Of a stretch of DNA of 20,385 bases, positions 13,577 to 20,232 are shown piece by piece (the first letter of the stretch is position 1; every line of letters begins with the position of its first letter). The notes under the pieces were generated by a model. It searched no databases and was not told the origin of the DNA. It was given only the letters and a program-made list of their open reading frames with translations. The DNA is taken from IMG/VR virus record IMGVR_UViG_3300006749_000195, positions 1 to 20,385 of that record, one strand, 5' to 3'. Source of the stretch: a virus. The translations under genes and the position numbers were made by a program.

Positions 13577-14951
13577 CCTCTGTCCAAACATTAGTTACGT
13601 CAGGATCGATCTCGGCCCATGCGTTTATATTAAGCTGTCCAGCTGTTGGTGTCAATACTATACCAGTTAATTGAACAGTTGCAGTACCAGTTATTGGTCC
13701 CACAGAACCAATAGAACTAGTTAATTGTTGACCTGTTGTTCCAACCATAACTTGTGGGATAGGTCCTTCATCTCCCATCAATGCAGTCATTCCAAATCCT
13801 GTAATAGATTCATTTGTTGACTGAATTAAAGTTATATTTCCAAGTGATGCAGTCATTCCAATACCGCTGACATCTACAGGAGTTATTAATCCACCAACTG
13901 CTTGACCAGCTGATCCAGTCATTCCCATTCCTGTTACAGGAACATTTGCAATACCTTTATGTGTAGTATTTCCTACTGACATTGTCATAGAGAAACTATG
14001 TGCAATCTCAGTATCGTTATTTGCTTTAGTTCCTACAGGAGTTATGAAAGTTTGTAATCCAAATCCAGATACTTCAGCAGTAAAATTAGTACCTGCTGCT
14101 TCATCACCCATTGATGTAGTTAATTGTAAACCTGTAGCGGCAGCAGAGAACGCAACTCCCCAAGCTTGACTACCCCATTCTTGTCTACCCCAACCTATTT
14201 GAATTTTTGCATCAATCTCAATAGTACCAAGACTTGAATTTAATTGTTGACCTGTAATAGCTGCGATTTGTTCAAAAGCACCCCAAGCTCTTGTTCCCCA
14301 ACCTTCTTCTCTACCCCAACCTTTTTGTACAATTCCAATTGCAGTAACTTGTCCTGTAGAAATATTTGCTTGTAATGATTTTGTTTGAAGAGTACCTTGG
14401 ATTCCCCATCCAGATTTACCCCATGACTCTCTACCCCAACCTGCATTGATTTCACCGTCTATGGTGACCCCTGCTCCATTAAAGCCTATATTTAGAATCG
14501 AGTAAGTAGGTGCAGGAACTTGTTGTTGAGCATTACCCCAACCTCTTGTGCCCCAACCATCTTTTCTGCCCCAACCTAAATTTACATCAGCAGTTGTTTC
14601 AACAGAACCTATTGCAGTTGTCATTGACATCTGCTGAGGCATTACAGTTCCTCCAATACCCCATGGATTAACACCATAACCTAATCGACCCCAACCGATG
14701 TTTATTTCAGTATCAATGTCGACTTGTCCTTGTGATGAGTTTAATTGTAATCCGTCAGATATAAGGGTTCCGGAAATACCCCAGGATAGTGTGTCCCATC
14801 CTTTTCTTCCCCAACCTTCGTTAATTTCTCCTTCGTAGGTTGGAGGGCCAACACTTAGGTTCGCAAGTAGTCCGGCAGGGATCGGTGTGGTATTGTTTTG
14901 TTCACCGTAATTTCCTTGTCCCCAACTAAGCGTATCCCAAGTGTTTGCCAT
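13560..14951 (-). CDS. GWGR-repeat virion protein
   Basis: A 463-residue repeat protein. Six modules of 40-45 residues each begin with GWGR followed by a Trp-Gly pair (GWGRxxWGxxxWG): GWGR at residues 46, 86, 126, 171, 211 and 253, after a divergent first copy (TWDTLSWGQGNYG). Each is followed by a strand of the form GLQLNSSQGQV and an acidic I-N/Q turn. From about residue 272 the Trp motif is lost and only the GxxMTxSxG strand repeats (GLQLTTSMG 274, SFSMTMSVG 319, GMGMTGSAG 341, GIGMTASLG 363, GFGMTALMG 385, GQQLTSSIG 407). The C-terminus AWAEIDPDVTNVWTEVDL looks like a capping or attachment element. Likely a tail or fibre-associated virion protein; in-frame repeat number may vary. SD AAGGA. 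Confidence 0.75.
   Translation of the reverse strand: MANTWDTLSWGQGNYGEQNNTTPIPAGLLANLSVGPPTYEGEINEGWGRKGWDTLSWGISGTLISDGLQLNSSQGQVDIDTEINIGWGRLGYGVNPWGIGGTVMPQQMSMTTAIGSVETTADVNLGWGRKDGWGTRGWGNAQQQVPAPTYSILNIGFNGAGVTIDGEINAGWGRESWGKSGWGIQGTLQTKSLQANISTGQVTAIGIVQKGWGREEGWGTRAWGAFEQIAAITGQQLNSSLGTIEIDAKIQIGWGRQEWGSQAWGVAFSAAATGLQLTTSMGDEAAGTNFTAEVSGFGLQTFITPVGTKANNDTEIAHSFSMTMSVGNTTHKGIANVPVTGMGMTGSAGQAVGGLITPVDVSGIGMTASLGNITLIQSTNESITGFGMTALMGDEGPIPQVMVGTTGQQLTSSIGSVGPITGTATVQLTGIVLTPTAGQLNINAWAEIDPDVTNVWTEVDLAA
13930..14830 (-). repeat. Coding tandem repeats, GWGR and GMT/S modules
   Basis: On the plus strand the repeated CCCCAACC/CCCCA core (reverse complement of the Gly-Trp-Gly codons) recurs at about 120-135 nt intervals from near 14180 to 14814. 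A second periodicity of about 66 nt (22 codons) covers the GxGMTxSxG strands on the lower-coordinate side, with 'ccagtcattccaa'-like units. Copies have diverged at the third codon position but keep the amino acids, which indicates selection on the protein rather than recent slippage. Confidence 0.6.
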
Positions 14952-14963
14952 TCATATTCTTCC

Positions 14964-15401
14964 TTACGCTATTCTTAATATAGCAGCTGAAGTTGTAAAC
15001 GCTGGGAATTGGATAGTAAATGTTCCTGCAGTTGCAGTTTTATCACCACCAAAATCCAACACAGCCACAGCCGAATTAGAGTTAGACGTATTGTAAATCA
15101 ATGCACCTCTTGCTGTCAAAGTTACTCCAGTAAAAGACAGGTTTGCATAATCTGTAATTGCTATTCCAGATGAAACAGAAGTTCCTGTGTTTACTAAAGC
15201 TCTTCCTCCAGATGAGTATCCGCCAGATGACGAACTAGCTTCAGAGCCAGTTGTAAATGACGTAGTTCCACTTCCTAGAGTGGCAGCACTTGTGTACATC
15301 GCTAATTTGAAAACACTTCCTCCAGAATTACTGAAGTTATGTTTACCCTCGATCAATTCTTTTTTAAAAGAATTTGTGATTGTATTTGCTGTTATTGCCA
15401 T
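14964..15401 (-). CDS. Small structural protein, 145 aa
   Basis: Starts MAITANTITNSFKKELIEGK and has FKLAMYTSAATLG (31-43), a Ser/Gly-rich loop (SSSSGGYSSGGRAL, 56-69), SFTGVTLTARGALIYNTS (89-106), AVAVLDFGGDKTATAGTFTI (111-130) and a hydrophobic beta end. The order 'helix - KxALYTSxATLG - SG loop - ARGALIYN - VLDFGGDKT' is a pattern I know from many marine phage structural proteins, placed between adaptor and fibre genes; no experimental function is known to me. It is Thr/Ser/Ala-rich and lacks Cys, fitting a virion beta-sandwich. The SD AAGGAG is nine nt before the ATG. It lies 12 nt upstream of the GWGR-repeat gene and probably shares its transcript. Confidence 0.75.
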   Translation of the reverse strand: MAITANTITNSFKKELIEGKHNFSNSGGSVFKLAMYTSAATLGSGTTSFTTGSEASSSSGGYSSGGRALVNTGTSVSSGIAITDYANLSFTGVTLTARGALIYNTSNSNSAVAVLDFGGDKTATAGTFTIQFPAFTTSAAILRIA

Positions 15402-15418
15402 AGTTGTTCTCCTTAAAA

Positions 15419-16084
15419 TTAACTAATAGTGTTTGGCGATGGTGAAGGTATTTTAATTCTTGGTACCCCATCATCGTATTCTGCACGTCTTCTTCTCCCC
15501 ATTTGTTGAAGAGCAAAATTTTGTACTTCCTCATCATACTTCTTTTTGTATAGTGTGTATAGATCCATGGGACCTTTTAAGAAAGAAAAAGCCTCTACTA
15601 ATGTACCATGCAACAGCATCGACTCTTGATATTTTGCTAAAAAAGTTTGGTTTGAAGATGTAAATTCTGGTGGATCAGTTATATAATTAACTTGAATAGT
15701 ATAAGCCTGATCAGGTATTGGAGCTACAATAAGATTAAAGTCATCCCAATTAGCCCAATATTTAGGTAATCCCGTAGCAGCGTTACTATTATATTCTGAT
15801 ATAAAACTTGTATCTCTTTTTTCAGCAAATGTTCTAGTTCCATTAGTTTCAATAACTTGGACTGATCTAATAATTGTAAGATCGGCAGGTAAATTTACAA
15901 ATCTCTTACCAGTGTTGAAAGTAGATGTTGAATATTTTCTTAAGTCATCATAATCAACCTTACCTGCTATATCTAGTTCTGTAGCCCTAATAAAATTTTG
16001 AATAATACTATCAGTTAATACAGTTGAAGATACTTCTGTGTAGTCTCTGACTTGTGTTAAAAAATTAGAAAATGTTATAGCCAT
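15419..16084 (-). CDS. Head-tail adaptor / tail tubular protein A-like
   Basis: 221 residues. N-terminal helices (FLTQVRDYTEVSS, 8-20; IIQNFIRATELDIAGKVDY, 27-45) are followed by a beta domain with RFVNLPADLTIIRSVQV (61-77), GLPKYWANWDDFNLIVAPIP (105-124) and YTIQVNYITDPPEF (128-141), then a helix LAKYQESMLLHGTLVEAFSF (149-168) and a basic tail RRRR (197-200). The arrangement of a central antiparallel sheet and a 'YxxxLLxGALxEAxxF' helix is that of phage adaptors such as T7 gp11 and SU10-type adaptors, which form the ring between portal and nozzle. The start is in a TAATG overlap with the upstream gene. Confidence 0.75.
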   Translation of the reverse strand: MAITFSNFLTQVRDYTEVSSTVLTDSIIQNFIRATELDIAGKVDYDDLRKYSTSTFNTGKRFVNLPADLTIIRSVQVIETNGTRTFAEKRDTSFISEYNSNAATGLPKYWANWDDFNLIVAPIPDQAYTIQVNYITDPPEFTSSNQTFLAKYQESMLLHGTLVEAFSFLKGPMDLYTLYKKKYDEEVQNFALQQMGRRRRAEYDDGVPRIKIPSPSPNTIS

Positions 16085-16524
16085 TATGCAATACTCACTG
16101 TTACTTTTGCTAAACCAATAGAAAGTTGTCTATTTCTATTTTGTTGTGATGGATTGTTTGGTACCATACTTGATACTGAAGTGGTTTGTCCATCTCCTGT
16201 TGTAATAAAAGTCTGAGTTGAAAAAGCAAAATCACCAGGTAATGATAAATTAGCAACTGCAACCGAAGCTCCACCAGAATCAGCTAAGGTAATATCTTGT
16301 GGAGCAACAGTTTTGGGGTTTTGAAATCTTTGTGGTCTAGCATTAGCCAAAGCAATAGCATCTGAAACAGCTTGTCTTCTTCTAATCTGTGGATGCTTAG
16401 GTTCAAACTCAGAGTAATGAACTAATGATCCATTCCATTCCTTGACCATTTCATTGTAAGGAAAAGCTTGTCCAGATCTATCTGATATAGCGTGTGATCT
16501 TTTACCTGTTGCCCATTTACCCAT
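16084..16524 (-). CDS. Structural protein with Cys-less zinc-ribbon-like N-terminus
   Basis: 146 residues. The N-terminal part (AISDRSGQAFPYNEMVKEW, 12-30, then NGSLVHYSEFEPKHPQ, 31-46) matches the plan of a small marine-phage virion protein that normally has a four-Cys zinc ribbon (CDRCG...CxxCxEPxHPQ). Here the four expected Cys positions read S14, S17, H36 and E39, so the classical metal site is absent, although the EPKHPQ and NARPQRF (61-67) strings remain. The C-terminal half is a Thr/Ser/Gln-rich beta region. The gene lies between two adaptor-like genes, with TAATG coupling to the next gene and a 2-nt gap to the previous stop. Function unknown; probably a neck or tail component. Confidence 0.65.
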   Translation of the reverse strand: MGKWATGKRSHAISDRSGQAFPYNEMVKEWNGSLVHYSEFEPKHPQIRRRQAVSDAIALANARPQRFQNPKTVAPQDITLADSGGASVAVANLSLPGDFAFSTQTFITTGDGQTTSVSSMVPNNPSQQNRNRQLSIGLAKVTVSIA

Positions 16525-16526
16525 AA

Positions 16527-17222
16527 TTAAACTCCAGTAGGGTAAAAGGATTGAGGTGTAATAAATGTTGAAGCTCTTTGACCATCTTCATCTAATGCTC
16601 TTTTCAATTCATCTTCGTAAATTAATTTATTTTGTTGTACAAGTTGTGGTGACTTTTTCATAGCTAAATAATAAGCTAATCCTGCACACATGCACGGAAG
16701 AAATCTATATGCTACATCAGCATCGTTTGTGTAAGCACCAGCATCTTCTATTCTTTTTATTACATAGTATTTCAATGTATTATAAGTGTTCAAATCTGGA
16801 GCTTGGTATAAATATATATTAGGTGTTTTGTGTCTTTGCACATAGTATTGTGATGGTTGTCCAGTTGCTAATTTATTAGGTAATGCTGAATAAGCAGATC
16901 TATCAATTTTTGTTAATGCTATATCTTGTGTATTAGCATTATCACTTGCTGCAGCAGAGCTAGATACAAAAGCTTCTAAAACATCACTTACATTTGATGC
17001 TACTGCATATTTAGCTTGTCCTTGAACCAAAGCAACTTCTTGTAAAGCTACTTTCCATAAATGAATTCCTCTATTGCCCCATTCAGCAAATAATAAATCT
17101 AGGCTTCTTCTAGCAGATTTTAAATCAAAACCTGCATTAGTTGAAAGACCACATCTTTCATAACCTTCATCTATTATGTCATCAATATTTAAATTGAAGC
17201 TAGTAGTTCCTGATGTCGCCAT
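16527..17222 (-). CDS. P22 gp4-like tail accessory / head-tail adaptor
   Basis: 231 residues with the P22 tail-accessory factor (gp4) family pattern of marine podoviruses: DIIDEGYERCGLSTNAGFDL (15-34), ARRSLDLLFAEWGNRGIHLW (37-56), a strand ALVQGQAKYAVASNVSDVLE (64-83), the loop TGQPSQYYVQRHKTPNIYLY (120-139), and the helical end VAYRFLPCMCAGLAYYLAMK (170-189). These proteins bind under the portal and close the DNA channel after packaging. The ATG follows directly after the stop of the overlapping 53-aa gene (TAG ATG), with AAAAGGAG 9-10 nt upstream. It comes before the second adaptor-like protein (15419-16084), so the phage may build its neck from two ring proteins, as T7/P22-like phages do with adaptor and nozzle. 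Confidence 0.82.
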   Translation of the reverse strand: MATSGTTSFNLNIDDIIDEGYERCGLSTNAGFDLKSARRSLDLLFAEWGNRGIHLWKVALQEVALVQGQAKYAVASNVSDVLEAFVSSSAAASDNANTQDIALTKIDRSAYSALPNKLATGQPSQYYVQRHKTPNIYLYQAPDLNTYNTLKYYVIKRIEDAGAYTNDADVAYRFLPCMCAGLAYYLAMKKSPQLVQQNKLIYEDELKRALDEDGQRASTFITPQSFYPTGV

Positions 17223-17384
17223 CTATATGTTCTCCTTTTTAGCCGCGGCTTTGTAAGTGTATAACTTATCCTTTTTGCGGTTGTACAACTTCTTTAATTG
17301 TACCACTTTTTGACTAAACTTTGAAGACCTTAGGTTTTTTGCGACTGGGTTTGACTTTGACTCGTAATTTTTTTCTTTTTTCAC
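17223..17384 (-). CDS. Small Lys-rich protein with GTG start, overlapping gene
   Basis: A 53-residue frame that would otherwise be an unexplained 91-nt gap plus a 71-nt overlap with the 43-aa gene in another frame. From GTG 17384 it reads (M)KKEKNYESKSNPVAKNLR, then SSKFSQKVVQLKKLYNRKKD (20-39) and KLYTYKAAAKKENI. The NPVAKNLR...YNRKK pattern is one I recall from tiny basic proteins of marine phages. Its TAG is immediately followed by the ATG of the gp4-like gene, a typical junction in this operon. GAGAGG lies upstream of the GTG; a second GTG at 17393 is also possible. Seventeen of 53 residues are Lys/Arg. Role unknown; nucleic-acid binding is a guess. Confidence 0.65.
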   Translation of the reverse strand: MKKEKNYESKSNPVAKNLRSSKFSQKVVQLKKLYNRKKDKLYTYKAAAKKENI

Positions 17385-17445
17385 CTCTTGCACCTCTCAG
17401 TTTACCATCTATTTGTGCTGGTATTTGTCCTCTTGATATTGCCAT
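17314..17445 (-). CDS. Small Lys/Arg-rich protein, 43 aa
   Basis: A 43-residue frame: MAISRGQIPAQIDGKLRG, then ARGEKRKKLRVKVKPSRKKP and KVFKV, ending in TAG. The N-terminal MAISRGQIPxQI string is one I recall from small proteins beside the lysis and tail genes of marine phages. Sixteen of 43 residues are Lys or Arg. The ATG is in a TAATG overlap with the stop of the peptidase gene, which is strong support for the start. Its 3' half overlaps the next small gene by 71 nt in a different frame. No membrane segment and no enzyme motif; function unknown. Confidence 0.75.
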   Translation of the reverse strand: MAISRGQIPAQIDGKLRGARGEKRKKLRVKVKPSRKKPKVFKV

Positions 17446-17921
17446 TAAACTAAATCTTTAGCCTTTCCCATTATTGGTTTGTATTTAGTTTTACCCTCTG
17501 ATTTGTATGCATGCAAGAATTGTTTTCTTGGTTGGTCGGTAGTATAGCTGCAATGTATCCACCCACTGTTAGGCTCACCAGGAGTATAGAACTCAAGAAT
17601 CAATTGATCGAATTCTAAGTTCATATAAATCCAATCAGCTAATTCAGCATTGTCAGTTCCCATACATTCAAAATCTGCCGCCTCTGCTTTTGCATGTTGG
17701 CTGTTGACTGAGCTACCTATTTTTAGGCACAGCTGTTCTGAACGGAAACCGCTCGTCACCTTGACCCTGCCAAAGTGATCACGCACTGGCTGCAAAATAT
17801 TTTCACAAAGTGCTTTTAGTTTTTCTATCTGACCTGAATTTGGATTGTTATTGATGTCCAACCTAACAGCAGTGTCTGATTTAATTAATTCTTGAAGAGT
17901 GAAGTTACGAGATAAATTCAT
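17445..17921 (-). CDS. M15-type peptidoglycan peptidase (endolysin)
   Basis: 158 residues of the Peptidase_M15_3 kind, a zinc-dependent D-Ala-D-Ala-type carboxy/endopeptidase. It has N-terminal FTLQELIKSDTAVR (7-20), VRDHFGRVKVTSGFRSEQL (46-64) with the family's SGFRS, SQHAKAEAADFE (74-85), where H76 and D83 are zinc ligands (usual motif SxHxxGxAxD; the Gly is Ala79 here), and SGWIHCSY (119-126) with the third ligand H123. The likely job is cleavage of the peptide cross-links of the host cell wall at lysis, since it is encoded as a free small enzyme with no signal peptide; it would then need a holin, which is not visible here. ATGA coupling to the upstream oxygenase. Confidence 0.9.
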   Translation of the reverse strand: MNLSRNFTLQELIKSDTAVRLDINNNPNSGQIEKLKALCENILQPVRDHFGRVKVTSGFRSEQLCLKIGSSVNSQHAKAEAADFECMGTDNAELADWIYMNLEFDQLILEFYTPGEPNSGWIHCSYTTDQPRKQFLHAYKSEGKTKYKPIMGKAKDLV

Positions 17922-18421
17922 GTGTAAATAATAATGTTTAAATTATATCTTAATCCTTTTGTAGGTCCAGTCCCTCTATGAACTTTATTACTGTCGAAAA
18001 CAATAGCTTCTGAAGCTTTGCTAACAAATTGTGAATTATCAATTTCAGTTGTTCCATCATTTGTATTTAAATTATATAGAATACTAACACAGTTTGGATG
18101 CTCACTGTCAATATGTAGCTTACCTCTAGAAAGAGGATGATAAAAGTTATAATTAACTCTTTTTAATCCCTTAAATTTAACTTTCAATTTACTACAAACA
18201 ATAGATGCAACTATATGTGCAAACATATTTAAGGTTTGTGTGTTTTTATTTACAATACAATTGTCACCAAAAGTTCTAAGTGCTAATCCTTCATCTTCAT
18301 TTAAAAAACTATTTGGTATTTTTTCATCAAAACCAAAATACCAACCTTCAGTTTGTTTTAATAATTGTATTATATCTTTGTTGATATTTTCAGGTAGGAT
18401 TGAGGATACTACTTCTTGCAT
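17918..18421 (-). CDS. 2OG-Fe(II) oxygenase
   Basis: 167 residues with all four catalytic positions: GKLHIDSEHPNCVSILYNLN (100-119) has the H103-x-D105 pair, a TEIDNSQFVSKASEAIVFDS stretch (125-144) forms the barrel strands and the turn before the distal ligand H148 in KVHRGTGP (146-153), and GLRYNLNIII (156-165) supplies the 2OG-binding R158. The N-terminal 100 residues form the usual helical support. It would couple oxidative decarboxylation of 2OG to hydroxylation. It begins 13 nt inside the carbamoyltransferase 2 gene and overlaps the peptidase by ATGA, so it is translated with carbamoyltransferase 2 on one message. This makes the second oxygenase/carbamoyltransferase pair in the window. 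Confidence 0.85.
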   Translation of the reverse strand: MQEVVSSILPENINKDIIQLLKQTEGWYFGFDEKIPNSFLNEDEGLALRTFGDNCIVNKNTQTLNMFAHIVASIVCSKLKVKFKGLKRVNYNFYHPLSRGKLHIDSEHPNCVSILYNLNTNDGTTEIDNSQFVSKASEAIVFDSNKVHRGTGPTKGLRYNLNIIIYT

Positions 18422-20016
18422 ACTAATTTATTATAATCGGCTAAATAACAATACTTTAAATCTGAGTTATTCATCATAAATGCAACATCAGAATATTCTT
18501 CACATAATACATGACCAGGTAAATTTAAAGAAGTATTTAAAACTATTGGGTGTTTTGTTTGTTTTTTAAAACAAGTTATTAGCTCATGGTATTTAGGGTG
18601 AAAAGATTTATTAAGAGTTTGTATTCTGCTATATCCATCTACTGAACATACATTTTTAGTTAAGTCATTTTTAGCTTTGTAAACAAACATCATATATGGA
18701 GATGTTTCATTTTTATCCATATGAAAATATTTACTTGCATCTTGCTCAAGTACAGTACATGCAAATGGTCTGTACCATTCTCTTTTTTTTATACGATTTA
18801 TCTTATCTAAAATATCTTTATTAAAAGGATTACCTAATAATGACCTAAAACCTAAACCTCGTTGTCCTTGTTCACTCTTACCAGATACTATGGCTACTGG
18901 CTCTTTGACTAGAATAGCAGCTACTTCTTTTGCAGAAGTATTTTTTACTTGATAATTAGAAAAAGCTACTAAATCTTTTGAAGGTTCAAATCCACAACAA
19001 ATGTGTTTAAGTGGTTTTACCTTTTCATTTGTAGCACTCAATGCAGCACCCAAAGATATACCGAAGTCACCATTAAAAGGGTCAGCCAATACTTTATTAT
19101 CTAATTTATTTTTTAGGTTAGTATTATTCAATACATTTTGTGCACATCCACCTGTCAATAGAATTGTTTTACCTTTGTAATTTACTTTGTTAAGTGTAAT
19201 CAGATAAAGTGCTTCAAAAGCTTTTTGAAAAGTGTGTACAAAATCTAAGGTTGGTGAATCTTTAGATAGATGGTTTATATCTGGATTTAACATAAACCTG
19301 TTATATTTATTTTTAGAATCATAAGAATCTTGAATATCATTTATTAAATTTATATTCCAAGAATCATTGAATATAAGTCCTTGAAATATATCTTCTTTGT
19401 ATTTACCGTATGAAGAAAGAGCCATAGCTTTACCTTCTTCATGTTCTTCTAATCCTAATTCAAAAGTAAGTTTTTGATAACCTTTTCCGAAAGATACACC
19501 ATTATGTATTCTTAAATTTTCAGAAAAAACATTCATTGGTTTTGAGCTGTTGTATTTTTTATATAAATTTTCATGTTTACTATTTAAAATAGTTTCGTTT
19601 TCGATAACTCTTAGAGTATTCAAATATTCAGATTGATGTTTAAGAAAATGTTCAGCACCATCACCATCAGCCACATAAGTAATAAAATTATCCTGCTGTT
19701 GGTAAAAAAATTTAACACATTCAGCATGAAATATGTGGTGTTGTGTTTGTGCAACATCTATTAAATCTTTGTGTTCTAGATCAAAAAACTTTTTTATAAA
19801 ATACCAAACTGGAAAGTTAATACCTCCCATTGAAGTTGTAACAACTTTATCTATCTTTATATTAAGGTCTTTTATTTTTTGTAGAACTTCGTAGGTAGGA
19901 AAAAATTCGTTTTTAAATTTATTAAATCTATCTAATTGGTGATGTGCAATAACTTGATCACCTGATATAATTGTTGCAGCACCATCGTGCCCCAGATGCA
20001 ATGCTAATATATTCAT
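18409..20016 (-). CDS. O-carbamoyltransferase 2 (NodU/CmcH/TobZ-like), divergent
   Basis: 535 residues with the two-domain carbamoyltransferase plan. N-terminal part: MNILALHLGHDGA (1-13), the metal-site QHHIFHAE (92-99), YVADGDGAEHF (114-124), ELGLEEHEEGKAMALSSYG (186-204) and nucleotide-binding TGGCAQNVLNN (288-298). C-terminal part: KKREWYRPFACTVL (410-423), SRIQTL (463-468) and LNTSLNLPGHVL (493-504). The signature that reads GPRALGNRSIL in carbamoyltransferase 1 is GQRGLGFRSLL here (384-394), a notable divergence at three otherwise conserved positions. Expected reaction: ATP- and carbamoyl-phosphate-dependent transfer of a carbamoyl group to a hydroxyl; substrate different from that of carbamoyltransferase 1. 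There is no SD before the ATG, which lies 3 nt after the previous stop. Strongly AT-rich. Confidence 0.9.
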   Translation of the reverse strand: MNILALHLGHDGAATIISGDQVIAHHQLDRFNKFKNEFFPTYEVLQKIKDLNIKIDKVVTTSMGGINFPVWYFIKKFFDLEHKDLIDVAQTQHHIFHAECVKFFYQQQDNFITYVADGDGAEHFLKHQSEYLNTLRVIENETILNSKHENLYKKYNSSKPMNVFSENLRIHNGVSFGKGYQKLTFELGLEEHEEGKAMALSSYGKYKEDIFQGLIFNDSWNINLINDIQDSYDSKNKYNRFMLNPDINHLSKDSPTLDFVHTFQKAFEALYLITLNKVNYKGKTILLTGGCAQNVLNNTNLKNKLDNKVLADPFNGDFGISLGAALSATNEKVKPLKHICCGFEPSKDLVAFSNYQVKNTSAKEVAAILVKEPVAIVSGKSEQGQRGLGFRSLLGNPFNKDILDKINRIKKREWYRPFACTVLEQDASKYFHMDKNETSPYMMFVYKAKNDLTKNVCSVDGYSRIQTLNKSFHPKYHELITCFKKQTKHPIVLNTSLNLPGHVLCEEYSDVAFMMNNSDLKYCYLADYNKLVCKK

Positions 20017-20019
20017 TCA

Positions 20020-20232
20020 TCATTCTAATATCAGTTTTTTTATACTTTTACTACCGTCAATATTAGATTCAAGCTCAGCCATCGATTTTATACACTGGTA
20101 TTGAATGTTATTATTTTTATTAGTTCTCATTGCAACTCTTTTACCTTTAAGACAGTCAGACATAGTTTCTTGTATTCTGTGTTCCTTGATCTCTCCGTTG
20201 ACAATCATAAGTAGGGCTATAATCAACTCCAT
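20020..20232 (-). CDS. Small protein with hydrophobic N-terminus, 70 aa
   Basis: Starts MELIIALLMIVNGEIKEHRI: an eleven-residue hydrophobic N-terminal stretch too short for a normal transmembrane helix but able to act as a membrane or secretion signal. It is followed by IQETMSDCLKGKRVAMR (20-36) and IQYQCIKSMAELES (43-56), with two Cys (C27, C47) that could pair if exported. The 'EHRIQETMSDCLKGKR' string is, as I recall, a recurrent one in marine phages. The gene lies upstream of the carbamoyltransferase/oxygenase/peptidase set, a place where lysis accessory proteins often sit, but no function can be assigned. TAATG coupling to the upstream ORF supports the start. Confidence 0.8.
   Translation of the reverse strand: MELIIALLMIVNGEIKEHRIQETMSDCLKGKRVAMRTNKNNNIQYQCIKSMAELESNIDGSKSIKKLILE

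Noticed and set aside
14240-14455. 71-codon minus-strand frame inside the GWGR-repeat gene
   Set aside because: It is an alternate-frame by-product of the repeats, low in complexity, without an SD, and inside a well supported gene.
4256-18421. TET/JBP-type DNA oxygenase among the oxygenases
   Set aside because: None shows the TET/JBP-like arrangement, and no cytosine methyltransferase or thymidylate-synthase-like gene is in the window, so DNA hypermodification stays only one option for the carbamoyltransferases.
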